Of a DNA stretch of 62,843 nucleotides, positions 43,384 through 51,466 are shown one piece after another (within the stretch, counting starts at the first letter, position 1; each line of letters begins with the position of its first letter). A program made the position numbers and the translations under genes. Source of the DNA: Gp7-AA10 sp035636095 (GTDB lineage: Bacteria; Acidobacteriota; Thermoanaerobaculia; Gp7-AA8); assembly GCA_035636095.1 (NCBI GenBank), contig DASPZU010000096.1, forward strand, positions 1 to 62,843. Reading direction: 5' to 3'. Below the pieces are notes generated by a model. It did no database searches. It was given only the letters and a program-made list of their open reading frames with translations, and was not told the origin of the DNA.

Positions 43384-44324
43384 GACTTCCATTGCGAAAA
43401 AATTCCTTTCGAGATGTAACGCTCGGCGGCGTCAGGGATCAATGTGACAACCCGTTTGCCCTTGCCGAGTTTTCGCGCGACCTGCAACGAAGCGGCGACA
43501 TTCGCTCCCGACGATGATGCACCGAGAATCCCTTCCTCTGCTGCCAGACGCTTCACCATCGCGAAGGCCGGCTCGTCGACGATCTGAATGATTTCATCCG
43601 CGAGCGACATGTCCAGGACCGGCGGAATGAACGACGACGCGCCGATGCCTTCCACCTCGTGTGGGCCGGCCTCGCCGCCCTTGAGGATCGATCCCTGCGG
43701 CTCGACGATCACGCAGTAGACGTTCGGAATCCGCTCGCGCAGATATTTTGCGACGCCCGTGAAGGTACCACCCGTTCCGGCGCCGGTCACGAAAGCGTCG
43801 ATGCGGCCTTCCATCTGCTCGTAGATTTCCGCGCCGGTGGTCTGGTAGTGCGACTCGGTGTTGTACGGATTCGCGAACTGCTGCGGGATGTACGCATTCG
43901 GAATGTTCTTCGCGAGCTCTTCTGCGCGGGCGATGGCACCCTTCATTCCGTCGTCCTTGGGCGTCAATTCAACTTGGCCGCCGAGGGCCTTCATGACTTC
44001 GCGTTTTTCGATGGAGAAGTTTTCCGGCACACACAGGATGACACGGTACCCCATCCGCACACCCACCAGCGCCAGAGCGATGCCGGTGTTCCCGGCAGTC
44101 GGCTCGATGATCGTTCCCCCTTTTTTCAGGACCCCGTCCCGCTCCGCGCGCGCGATCATCCCGACGCCGATGCGGTCCTTGACCGAGCCGCCCGGCGTCA
44201 GAAACTCGAGCTTGGCGAAAATCGCCGCGTCGTTTGGGCCGGGAATGCTGGTGAGCTGCACCATGGGTGTATTTCCGATCAGGTCGAGGACATTGGTGAG
44301 GGGCGGAAGGAGGGGGCGCGGCAA
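43380..44324 (-). CDS. Cysteine synthase / cystathionine beta-synthase family enzyme
   Basis: The 314-residue PLP enzyme has PGGSVKDRIG with the PLP lysine, EPTAGNTGIALA and GAGTGGTFTGVAKYL. The segment EVEGIGASSFIPPVLDMS resembles cystathionine beta-synthases more than O-acetylserine sulfhydrylases. No CBS regulatory domain is present. The only start that reaches the family N-terminus is TTG 44324, with a TAGAAT box ending nine bases before it. It is coupled to the cystathionine lyase gene, and together they would supply cysteine for bacillithiol and Fe-S assembly. Confidence 0.87.
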   Translation of the reverse strand: MPRPLLPPLTNVLDLIGNTPMVQLTSIPGPNDAAIFAKLEFLTPGGSVKDRIGVGMIARAERDGVLKKGGTIIEPTAGNTGIALALVGVRMGYRVILCVPENFSIEKREVMKALGGQVELTPKDDGMKGAIARAEELAKNIPNAYIPQQFANPYNTESHYQTTGAEIYEQMEGRIDAFVTGAGTGGTFTGVAKYLRERIPNVYCVIVEPQGSILKGGEAGPHEVEGIGASSFIPPVLDMSLADEIIQIVDEPAFAMVKRLAAEEGILGASSSGANVAASLQVARKLGKGKRVVTLIPDAAERYISKGIFSQWKS

Positions 44325-44333
44325 AGCGCGCGG

Positions 44334-44339
44334 ATTCTA
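44334..44339 (-). promoter_or_regulatory. Leaderless-type -10 box for the cysteine synthase gene
   Basis: TAGAAT on the minus strand ends nine bases before the TTG start, and no Shine-Dalgarno is visible. Confidence 0.45.
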
Positions 44340-44359
44340 GCAGGGTGCCCGGAAATGAG

Positions 44360-44384
44360 AACGGCGGGCTGCGAGCCCGCCGTT
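44360..44384 (-). terminator. Strong hairpin terminator after the zinc-ribbon gene
   Basis: AACGGCGGGCT and AGCCCGCCGTT pair perfectly over 11 bases around a 3-base loop. On the minus strand it lies 22 bases after the zinc-ribbon stop and is followed by CTCATTTCC, a weak U-tract. Confidence 0.65.
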
Positions 44385-44406
44385 CAGGAAGTCGATGCTG
44401 TCAGCG

Positions 44407-44724
44407 TCAGGCCCAGCTGGTCGAGCGGGATTGTGAACGCCTCTGGTTGTAGCAATCGCGGCAGTAGACCGGTTTGCCACTCACAGGGGTAAACGGAACT
44501 TCGGTGGCCACGCCACAGCTGTCGCAGGTGACGCTAACCATCGTGCGCTCGCGGGAGCCGCCATTGCCCTCGCGCGCCATTTTCCGTTTGTCGCGGCAGT
44601 TCTTGCAGCGCTTCGGTTCGTTTGTGAAACCACGTTCCGCGTAAAACGCCTGTTCATTCTTGCTGAACACGAACTCCTGTCCGCAGTCAGCACAGGTCAG
44701 ATTTTTGTCATTAAACGTATCCAT
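44407..44724 (-). CDS. Zinc-ribbon protein with four CxxC motifs
   Basis: The 105-residue protein has CADC, CKNC, CDSC and CRDC, forming two zinc ribbons: an N-terminal zf-trcl-type unit (LTCADCGQEFVFSKNEQAFY) and a C-terminal CDSCGVATEVPF unit common in small CxxC proteins. A nucleic-acid or ribosome-related role is likely but unproven. AGGAG precedes the ATG. The long upstream gap may be an untranslated leader. Confidence 0.8.
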   Translation of the reverse strand: MDTFNDKNLTCADCGQEFVFSKNEQAFYAERGFTNEPKRCKNCRDKRKMAREGNGGSRERTMVSVTCDSCGVATEVPFTPVSGKPVYCRDCYNQRRSQSRSTSWA

Positions 44725-44988
44725 GAAGCTTTGATCTCCTAAGTTTCCAACGATTGATTGATGCCGCAGCGCAGAACATTTGCGGGGTGCCGCGACTCTC
44801 GCCCCCGCGAAAGGATTTCACAACCAACGATCTGGCGACCAGCCCCCTTCCGAACAAATACACACGAACCCTAGCGGCGCGCCTGCTCGAGGTGAAGCGT
44901 TTCACTTGGGTTCGTTCAGCCGCTTTTAACATAGATGTCTAGTGAACGCAATGAAATGCGATAAGCTCAAAATAAGATTGTCAAGCTG
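44725..44988. other. Intergenic region between zinc-ribbon and DUF72 genes
   Basis: These 264 bases lie between divergent starts. They hold AGGAG for the zinc-ribbon gene and, near the other end, TAAGAT for DUF72. Short ORFs here have no features of proteins. The length on the zinc-ribbon side would allow a structured or temperature-responsive leader, but no known riboswitch was recognised. Confidence 0.4.
44973..44978 (+). promoter_or_regulatory. Leaderless-type -10 box for the DUF72 gene
   Basis: TAAGAT ends 10 bases before the TTG start, with no Shine-Dalgarno between. Confidence 0.35.
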
Positions 44989-45834
44989 TTGACGAACGCT
45001 GCCGCACACACGATCCGCGTTGGCCCTGCCGGCTGGAGTTACACCGATTGGGAGGGGACGGTCTATCCGCCGCACGGATCGCGATTCGATCCGCTGGCCT
45101 ATCTGGCGTCTTTTTTCGACACCATCGAGATCAATTCGCCGTTCTATCGCATTCCTCCGCCGACGCATCCAAAGAGCTGGATGCGTCGCGTCGCGAGTAA
45201 TCCAACACTTAAATTTACTACGAAAATATATCGTGGTTTTACGCACGAATCTGCGAAGCCGTCGAAGGAGGACGTCAAAAGCTTTCGTAATTATCTCGAT
45301 CCCTTCAAAGAATCCGATCGACTCGGCGCTGTTCTTCTCCAATACCCGTGGAGTTTCAAGAACACGCCCGAGAGCATCGAAAAGCTCGAAAGAGTCTTCG
45401 CGGACTTCAACGGTTATCCGCTGGCGCTGGAAGTCCGGCACGGCTCGTTTCAGAACGACGACTTCCTCCGCTTCCTCGAGCAGCACAACGTCTCGTGGGT
45501 TAACGTCGATCAGCCCATGTTCAGCGATTCGGTCAAACCTTCAGATACCGTGACCGGTCCGGTGGCGTACGTGCGGCTGCATGGACGCAATTACGAAAAA
45601 TGGTTCGCGCATTCGGAATCGTGGGAGCGCTACAACTACCTTTACTCGAAAGAGGAGTTGAAGCCGTGGGTCGATCGGATCGAAAGAATGGTGCGATCGA
45701 AAGAGACCTACGTGATCACGAACAATCATTTTCGCGGTCAGGCCATCGTCAACGCCGCTGAATTGAAAGAGGCGCTGGGGCAGGACGCAAAGTTGCCCCC
45801 CCAGCTCAAAGAGGTGTACGGAGAGCGGGCGTGA
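44989..45834 (+). CDS. DUF72 family protein (YecE-like)
   Basis: The 281-residue TIM-barrel-like protein begins IRVGPAGWSYTDWEGTVYP and contains INSPFYRIPPPTHPKSWM and LQYPWSFKNTPES, all typical of DUF72. The biochemical role is unknown. It starts at TTG, the first start that gives the family N-terminus. Its stop overlaps the selB GTG. Confidence 0.88.
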   Translation: MTNAAAHTIRVGPAGWSYTDWEGTVYPPHGSRFDPLAYLASFFDTIEINSPFYRIPPPTHPKSWMRRVASNPTLKFTTKIYRGFTHESAKPSKEDVKSFRNYLDPFKESDRLGAVLLQYPWSFKNTPESIEKLERVFADFNGYPLALEVRHGSFQNDDFLRFLEQHNVSWVNVDQPMFSDSVKPSDTVTGPVAYVRLHGRNYEKWFAHSESWERYNYLYSKEELKPWVDRIERMVRSKETYVITNNHFRGQAIVNAAELKEALGQDAKLPPQLKEVYGERA

Positions 45835-47717
45835 CGCGCAAGAAACGGGTCGTCGGCACCGCCGGCCACATCGATCACGGGAAGACCGCGCTCGTCAAGG
45901 CGCTCACCGGAATCGATACCGATCGTCTGCCGGAAGAGAAACGACGCGGCATCACCATCGACCTCGGCTTCGCGAGCTGGTTCACCGACAACTATCAGAT
46001 TGGTTTCGTCGACGTGCCCGGGCACGAGCGCTTCGTCAAGAACATGCTGGCAGGCGTCGGTGGCATCGACAGCGTCCTGCTGGTGGTGGCGGCAGATGCA
46101 TCGATCAAGCCGCAGACCCGCGAGCACTTCGCGATCTGCAAGCTCCTCGGCATCCGCACCGGCGTGGTGGCGATCACGAAGAGCGATCTTGTCGAGGGCG
46201 ACATCATCGAGCTGGTGCGTCTGGAGATCGAGGACCTCGTCGCCGGAAGTTTTCTCTCCCGCAAGCCCATCGTGCCCGTCAGCAGCGTCACCGGCGCCGG
46301 TCTCGATGATCTCCGCCAGGCGTTGCTCGAGTCGGTGGCGTCGATCGACGATCGCGACGCCACCACGCGTGTCTTTCGCCTTCCCATCGACCGCGTCTTC
46401 ACGATGAAAGGCTTCGGCTCGGTGATCACAGGCACCACCTTTTCGGGACGCCTCAACGTCGAAAACGAAATCGAAGTCCTGCCGGGCGCGCTGCGCAGTC
46501 GTGCGCGATCGATTCAGGTTCACGGCCAGTCGCGCGATTACGCCTCGGCCGGCGAGCGGACTTCCGTCAATCTTCCCGACCTCGAGCTGGAGCGACTGCA
46601 TCGCGGCCAGCAGGTGCTGGCGCCGAACACACTGCGGCCATCGCACATCATCACGGCGCGACTCGATCTCCTCGACGACGCCAAGCCGCTGAAGGAACAG
46701 ACACGCATTCGTTTCCATCACCTCGCCGACGAGCTTCTGGGAAGTGTTCGTTTTGTCGACGACACCACCGAACTGAAGCCCGGCCGGAGCGCCTTCGTGC
46801 AGATCCGCCTCGAATCGCCGGTGGTGGCGGTCAGCGGCGATCGCTTCGTGATCCGGCGCTATTCGCCGTCATTCACGATCGGCGGTGGCACGATCATCGA
46901 TGCGCACCTGCCCAAGCTCCGCCGCAACACGCGGTCAGAGCTTCTCCAGACGCTCGCCGAAGGCTCGCTGATCGATCGCGTCGAGCTGATGGCGAAGCTG
47001 GAAGGCCTGCGCGGGCTGACGATCCGCGAAGTCCAGGCGCGCACCGGAATCCGTATCGAAACTCTGGTGAAGGAGCTGAAGCCGCTGCCGCGCCTCGCCG
47101 ACAGCGGGGACCGACGATGGATCCACGTCGACACGCTGGCAGAGTTTCGACGAGACGCGATGGAGTTCCTCGATCGCTACTTCAAGGAAAACCGCATCGC
47201 CGTTAACGTCCCCAAGGGCGAGTTCGTGCAGCAGCTCATTCCGCACGGCGCTGATCCGCCATTGATCAACTTTCTGCTGCAGGATCTGGCGCGCGAGAAG
47301 ATCATCAGCGTCGAAGCGGATGCCATCGACATCCCCGGCCGCTCGAAGAAACTCGGCGGGGCGGAGGGCGAGCTGGCGCGGATGATCGAGACGCGATACT
47401 CCGACGCCGGCCTGCAGCCGCCGCCCGTCTCGGAGCTCATCAACACCATCCCGCAGAAGCCGAAGGTCATCGAGGGCGTGGTCGGATTTCTCGTGAAGCA
47501 GGGAACGCTGGTCCGTCTGGCCGACGGCGTTTACGTGCACCACGACATCCTCAGCGCGGCGCGACAGAAGATCGAGACGCGACGCGGCGAAACGATCGAC
47601 GTCGGTCAGTTCAAGGAATTCTTCGGCTTGTCGCGAAAAATCGCTATCCCGCTACTCGAGTACTTTGACCGCCAGGGGGTGACGAAGCGGGTGGGCGACG
47701 CGCGCCAGGTGCTGTGA
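45831..47717 (+). CDS. selB: Selenocysteine-specific elongation factor SelB
   Basis: The 628-residue GTPase delivers Sec-tRNA to UGA codons that carry a downstream SECIS hairpin. The G-domain has GHIDHGKTALVKALTG, RRGITIDLGFA, DVPGHERF and TKSD. EF-Tu-like domains 2 and 3 follow (about 175-340), and the C-terminal winged helices that bind SECIS RNA occupy about 380-628. The length is normal, so it should be functional. No selA, selD or tRNA-Sec gene is within the window. The 3' end overlaps the convergent lipoprotein gene by 74 bases. Confidence 0.93.
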   Translation: MTRKKRVVGTAGHIDHGKTALVKALTGIDTDRLPEEKRRGITIDLGFASWFTDNYQIGFVDVPGHERFVKNMLAGVGGIDSVLLVVAADASIKPQTREHFAICKLLGIRTGVVAITKSDLVEGDIIELVRLEIEDLVAGSFLSRKPIVPVSSVTGAGLDDLRQALLESVASIDDRDATTRVFRLPIDRVFTMKGFGSVITGTTFSGRLNVENEIEVLPGALRSRARSIQVHGQSRDYASAGERTSVNLPDLELERLHRGQQVLAPNTLRPSHIITARLDLLDDAKPLKEQTRIRFHHLADELLGSVRFVDDTTELKPGRSAFVQIRLESPVVAVSGDRFVIRRYSPSFTIGGGTIIDAHLPKLRRNTRSELLQTLAEGSLIDRVELMAKLEGLRGLTIREVQARTGIRIETLVKELKPLPRLADSGDRRWIHVDTLAEFRRDAMEFLDRYFKENRIAVNVPKGEFVQQLIPHGADPPLINFLLQDLAREKIISVEADAIDIPGRSKKLGGAEGELARMIETRYSDAGLQPPPVSELINTIPQKPKVIEGVVGFLVKQGTLVRLADGVYVHHDILSAARQKIETRRGETIDVGQFKEFFGLSRKIAIPLLEYFDRQGVTKRVGDARQVL

Positions 47718-48318
47718 CTTCCTGGTAGTCGGACGGAATGGTCAGCGAATCCTGTGGCACGTCTCGCTGCTCGATCTTCAGGACGGTCCGATCGACGACC
47801 AGCTTCGTCGTCCCGTACGGCAGCTCGGCATGATCGACCAGTGGAAATCCGGGAATCTTCGCGAAATTGTTGTCGACCATTCCGTAGAGATTCTGCGGAA
47901 TCTGCTGGGGCGAACCCATCCACAACTCCCGCTGAAATGCGCCCAGGCGGATCACGTACTGTGTCGCCTCAACGCCAAGGATCGGCTTTTTCGCGCCGGT
48001 GGCAATGATCTGTGGAGCGCCGGCGACCTCGGCGGCCTTGTCGATTTTGGTGGTGTAATAGGTCTTCGACAGATCGTCGACGACCCTCACGCGATTCTGC
48101 GCCAGATCGAAAAGCCGCCAGCGATCGACCTCATCGCTGCTGCGGGCCTGACCATCGGCGATGACGATCGAGGTCAGAAACGTTTTGTTCTGAGGTTGAA
48201 GACTCGTCTGCAAGGTGATGACCGTCGCGGACGTTTTTGGCTCGATCACGCCAATGACTTTCTTCTCCACGACCCTCGCTGGTTTGCACGCCAGAACGAG
48301 AGCGCACGCCCAGACCAT
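47644..48318 (-). CDS. Hypothetical lipoprotein
   Basis: The 224-residue product has a lipobox (CALVLAC) near residue 11. A beta-rich soluble domain follows (KTFLTSIVIADGQARSSDEVDRW...YYTTKIDKAAEVAG) that is not recognised; it resembles DUF4412-type periplasmic proteins in style. ATG 48318 overlaps the polA stop. The last 24 codons are antisense to the end of selB and encode a Pro/Ser-rich tail. Confidence 0.6.
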   Translation of the reverse strand: MVWACALVLACKPARVVEKKVIGVIEPKTSATVITLQTSLQPQNKTFLTSIVIADGQARSSDEVDRWRLFDLAQNRVRVVDDLSKTYYTTKIDKAAEVAGAPQIIATGAKKPILGVEATQYVIRLGAFQRELWMGSPQQIPQNLYGMVDNNFAKIPGFPLVDHAELPYGTTKLVVDRTVLKIEQRDVPQDSLTIPSDYQEVTAPGARRPPASSPPGGQSTRVAG

Positions 48319-50966
48319 CACTCCTTGGCTTCGTACCAACTCTTGCCCCAGTGCGTGTCGACAGCCAGCGGAACGGCGAGTGGATAGATGTTCTCCATCG
48401 TCTCCTTCACGATGCCGGCGACTTTTTTGGCCTTGCTCTCCGGCACCTCGATGACGATTTCATCGTGGACCGTCAACAGCATGGAAGCATGGTCGCCGAG
48501 GTTGGCGTCAAGCGCAATCATGGCGAGTTTGAGGATGTCGGCGGCTGTGCCCTGAATGGGGGCATTGGTCGCCATGCGTTCCGCATTTCCGCGAACGGTG
48601 AATGATCGATTGTGGATCTCGGGAATGTATCGAACGCGCCCGAAGAGTGTCGTGACTTTTCCGGTCCCTCGCGCCTCCTCCAGCGTCCGATCGAGATACT
48701 CCTGAATCTTGGGATAGCGCGCGAAGTAGGCCTCGATGAAATCCTTGGCCTGCGAGCCCGAGATGTTCAACTCGTTGGACAGGCGAAACGCGGACATGCC
48801 GTACAACACCCCGAAGTTGATCGTCTTCATCGCACGACGCTGGTCAACCGTCACCTGGCTCTCCGGCACGTTGAAAATCTTCGAGGCGGTGGCACGATGA
48901 ATGTCGGCGCCGCGGCGAAAGGTCTCGATGAGCGATTCGTCCTGTGTGATGTGCGCCAGAATCCGAAGCTCGACCTGCGAGTAGTCGGTGGCCAGGAGCA
49001 CGTTACCCTCGTCGGCGATGAACGCTTTGCGGATCTCGCGGCCCAACTCCGTTCGGATCGGGATGTTCTGCAGATTCGGATCCGATGACGAAAGACGCCC
49101 GGTTGCCGCGACAGCCTGGTTGAATGAGGTGTGGACGCGGCCGTCCTTGCGCACGAGCTGCGGCAGGGCGTCGACGTACGTCGATTTCAGCTTGTGCAAC
49201 TCGCGATGCTGCAGGATCAATTGCGGCACGGCGAATCCATGGCCGGCCAGCTCCTGCAGGACGTCCACCGAGGTCGAGTAGGCCTTGGTGCCCTTGGTCT
49301 TCTTGATGACCGGATAGTTGAGCTTCTCGAACAACACGTGGGCGAGCTGCTGCGGCGAGTTGATGTTGAACTCGGTGCCCGCTTCGGCGTAGACCCTTTT
49401 CTCGAGATCCGCGAGCTGCGCGCCCATGGTGTTCGACATCTGGCGCAGCAGCGGGACGTCGATGCGGATGCCGCGCTCCTCCATGCGCGCCAGCACCGGG
49501 ATGAGGGGCACCTCGATCGTTTCGTAAATGTTGACCAGCGCCGGATCGCGTCGCAGCTCCGGCTCCAGCACTTCCTTCAGCGAAAAGGTGATGTCGGATT
49601 TTTCGCCGAGGTACCGGTGGTAGGGACCAACGGAGGAGGATCCGATCTCGTGATCGAGCGCAAACAGCGGCGCTGTCTTCGCGACGTCCTTGCGCGATTC
49701 CACGCCCAGCTTGAGGCGGTCGCGTGCGATGTTTCCCAGCTCATGGCTCGGCAAGCCGGGATTGATGACGTACGACATGATCATGGTGTCCGCCCACCGC
49801 TTCGGCACCGGCCATCCGTTGGCGGCCAGGCGGCGCATCTGCAATTTTGCATCGTGCGCAACGAACTGACGGTCCGATTCGAGCAGCTTGCGCAGCTCGC
49901 GAGTCAAGTTGTCGTTTCCGCCCAGCGATTTCGCAATCGGAACGATGAGCGAATCGGTCGGCTTGATCGACACGGATGCCGCCAGCAGATCATCGAAGCC
50001 ATCGGCGGTGGTGGGCTCAAACCAGATCGCGACCGGCGCATCGCCGCTCACCTGCGAGCGGACATCCTCAGCCGACGTCGCCGTCCGATAGTCGCGTGGG
50101 ATTGGCGGCGCTTCCGGCAGGTACTCCTGCATCAGCGACGCGAATTCGAGGCGTGAAAAGACCTCGTGCAACCTCGCCCGATCGGGCTCGACACGTTTGT
50201 ACTTCTCAAAATCGACGTCCACGTCGAGATCGCACTTGATCTTGGCAAGGTCGAGCGACATGAACGCCTTGTCGCGATGCTCTTCCAGTTTCTTACGCTG
50301 CGCCGGCTTGACCTGATCGAGATGTTCGTACACGCCATCGAGCGAGCCGAATTGCTGGATGAGCGACTTGGCCCCCTTTTCGCCGATGCCGGGAACGCCG
50401 GGAATGTTGTCGATCGCGTCGCCCCAGATCGCCATCACCTCCACCACCTTTTCCGGCGGCAAGCCGAACGCTTCTTCGACACCCTTGGCGTCGTACATCA
50501 CCTCGCGGCCGGTGTGAAAGAACCGTATACCGTCGCCGACAAGCTGAAAAAAATCTTTATCGGAGGTCGCGATCACGACGTCGTAGCCGCGATCGCGCGC
50601 GGTGCACGCCAGTGAGCCGATCAGATCGTCCGCCTCCCAATCCTCCACGCCGATCACCGGGATGTGGAAGCCTTCCAGCACTTCGTTGACGAATGGGAGC
50701 TGTACCGACAGATCGTCGGGCATGGGACGGCGATCTTTTTTGTAGTCGGCGAACGCTTCATGGCGCGTCTTCGATGACCCGATGTCGAAGGCCACCGCGA
50801 TCGAGTCTGGTTTGTGATCGTTGAGCAGCTTTTTCAGCGTCTGCGTGAAGCCGTACACCGCATTGGTTGCCAGTCCGGCCGAATTCGTGAGCCCGCGAAT
50901 CGCGAAGTAGGAGCGGTAGACGTTGTTGGAGCCGTCGATGATGAAGAGCGTGGGCCGCTTGGCCAT
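48318..50966 (-). CDS. polA: DNA polymerase I
   Basis: The 882-residue enzyme has the 5'-3' exonuclease (about 1-290, with FLIIDGSN-like start and GEKGAKSLIQQFGS) and the polymerase with motif A (DYSQVELRILAH), motif B (RRAMKTINFGVLYG) and motif C (LLTVHDEIVIEVPE). The middle domain keeps some 3'-5' exonuclease positions, but the first DxE motif reads IWFEPTTAD, so proofreading is doubtful. A TATAAT box lies nine bases before the ATG, immediately preceded by a heptamer hairpin. Confidence 0.96.
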   Translation of the reverse strand: MAKRPTLFIIDGSNNVYRSYFAIRGLTNSAGLATNAVYGFTQTLKKLLNDHKPDSIAVAFDIGSSKTRHEAFADYKKDRRPMPDDLSVQLPFVNEVLEGFHIPVIGVEDWEADDLIGSLACTARDRGYDVVIATSDKDFFQLVGDGIRFFHTGREVMYDAKGVEEAFGLPPEKVVEVMAIWGDAIDNIPGVPGIGEKGAKSLIQQFGSLDGVYEHLDQVKPAQRKKLEEHRDKAFMSLDLAKIKCDLDVDVDFEKYKRVEPDRARLHEVFSRLEFASLMQEYLPEAPPIPRDYRTATSAEDVRSQVSGDAPVAIWFEPTTADGFDDLLAASVSIKPTDSLIVPIAKSLGGNDNLTRELRKLLESDRQFVAHDAKLQMRRLAANGWPVPKRWADTMIMSYVINPGLPSHELGNIARDRLKLGVESRKDVAKTAPLFALDHEIGSSSVGPYHRYLGEKSDITFSLKEVLEPELRRDPALVNIYETIEVPLIPVLARMEERGIRIDVPLLRQMSNTMGAQLADLEKRVYAEAGTEFNINSPQQLAHVLFEKLNYPVIKKTKGTKAYSTSVDVLQELAGHGFAVPQLILQHRELHKLKSTYVDALPQLVRKDGRVHTSFNQAVAATGRLSSSDPNLQNIPIRTELGREIRKAFIADEGNVLLATDYSQVELRILAHITQDESLIETFRRGADIHRATASKIFNVPESQVTVDQRRAMKTINFGVLYGMSAFRLSNELNISGSQAKDFIEAYFARYPKIQEYLDRTLEEARGTGKVTTLFGRVRYIPEIHNRSFTVRGNAERMATNAPIQGTAADILKLAMIALDANLGDHASMLLTVHDEIVIEVPESKAKKVAGIVKETMENIYPLAVPLAVDTHWGKSWYEAKE

Positions 50967-50975
50967 GGACGCGCG

Positions 50976-50981
50976 ATTATA
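50976..50981 (-). promoter_or_regulatory. Leaderless-type -10 box for polA
   Basis: A perfect TATAAT on the minus strand ends nine bases before the polA ATG. It sits two bases from the edge of a heptamer hairpin, so the -35 region would be inside the repeat. Confidence 0.65.
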
Positions 50982-50983
50982 GA

Positions 50984-51056
50984 AGTCCTGAGTGCTGAGT
51001 CCTGAGTCCTGAGTCCTGAGTCCTGAGCGGGCGGGCGTGACTCAGGACTCAGGACT
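50984..51056 (-). repeat. Inverted heptamer-repeat hairpin (AGTCCTG/CAGGACT) upstream of polA
   Basis: Arm 50984-51027 has six AGTCCTG units (second AGTGCTG) plus AG. After a 13-base GC-rich loop, arm 51041-51056 has two CTCAGGA units plus CT. The two arms are unequal in length, which suggests unit gain or loss by slippage. Confidence 0.9.
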
Positions 51057-51060
51057 TGCC

Positions 51061-51466
51061 TCTAAACACTTACGGAGCCTTTCGGCTCCGTTCGTGGTAC
51101 ATCGTAAAAGGGGCTGGACCGCTGCGGCCAGTTGGCAGGATTCAAGGAAGCTAAGTGATTAATCGTCCAAAATCGGTCCAATAAGTTAGGAGGGAGCCCG
51201 CAGCGGTCACTGGGCGCGGGCAATCAAGAAGGGACCCGCGCAAACGAGGTCTCGTAACACTCGAAACCCTTTTCATGATGCCTTTCCGGTGCGAATCCTG
51301 AGCCAAGACAAATAATGTCACCGCTGAATGCTTCAGCCCGCCGAAGGACTTGCAGAAAACTGAGGTTCTACACGGCTTTCCGCATTTTTGCATTTCCTGC
51401 AAACGCCGGCACGCCTTCGGAAAATTTTTCCCCGCTGGCGCTGCCGTTGCAATTCTGACCGCCACC
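51061..51466 (+). ncRNA. Long intergenic region with several strong RNA hairpins, possible structured RNA or leader
   Basis: No normal gene fits these 406 bases. ACGGAGCC/GGCTCCGT (51072-51091) pairs perfectly, with a GAAA loop on the minus strand. GACCGCTGCGG (51117-51127) pairs with CCGCAGCGGTC (51198-51208) over 11 bases, enclosing 70 bases. GCGCGGG (51214-51220) pairs with CCCGCGC (51235-51241). The distal part (from 51275) is open in the frame of the following barrel gene except for one TGA. I recognise no known RNA family, and the strand of any transcript is undecided. Confidence 0.35.
51275..51466 (+). other. Zinc-ribbon-like ORF with in-frame TGA, in frame with the downstream barrel gene
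   Basis: From ATG 51275 the frame reads MMPFRCES, TGA (51299-51301), AKTNNVTAECF, then FPHFCISCKRRHAFGKFF, and runs on without a stop into the barrel coding frame. If the TGA were Cys or Sec, the start would be FRCES-C/U, making a CxxC (or CxxU) that pairs with CISC as a zinc ribbon. A 6-base-pair hairpin with loop TGC (51323-51337) begins 21 bases after the TGA. It is either a selenoprotein, a broken gene or chance. Confidence 0.25.

Noticed and set aside
51061..51290. tmRNA, 6S RNA, SRP RNA or a cobalamin/TPP/SAM riboswitch
   Set aside because: The hairpins are real, but the conserved boxes of these families (such as the tmRNA 3' CCA arm or the SRP GGAAG loop context) were not found.
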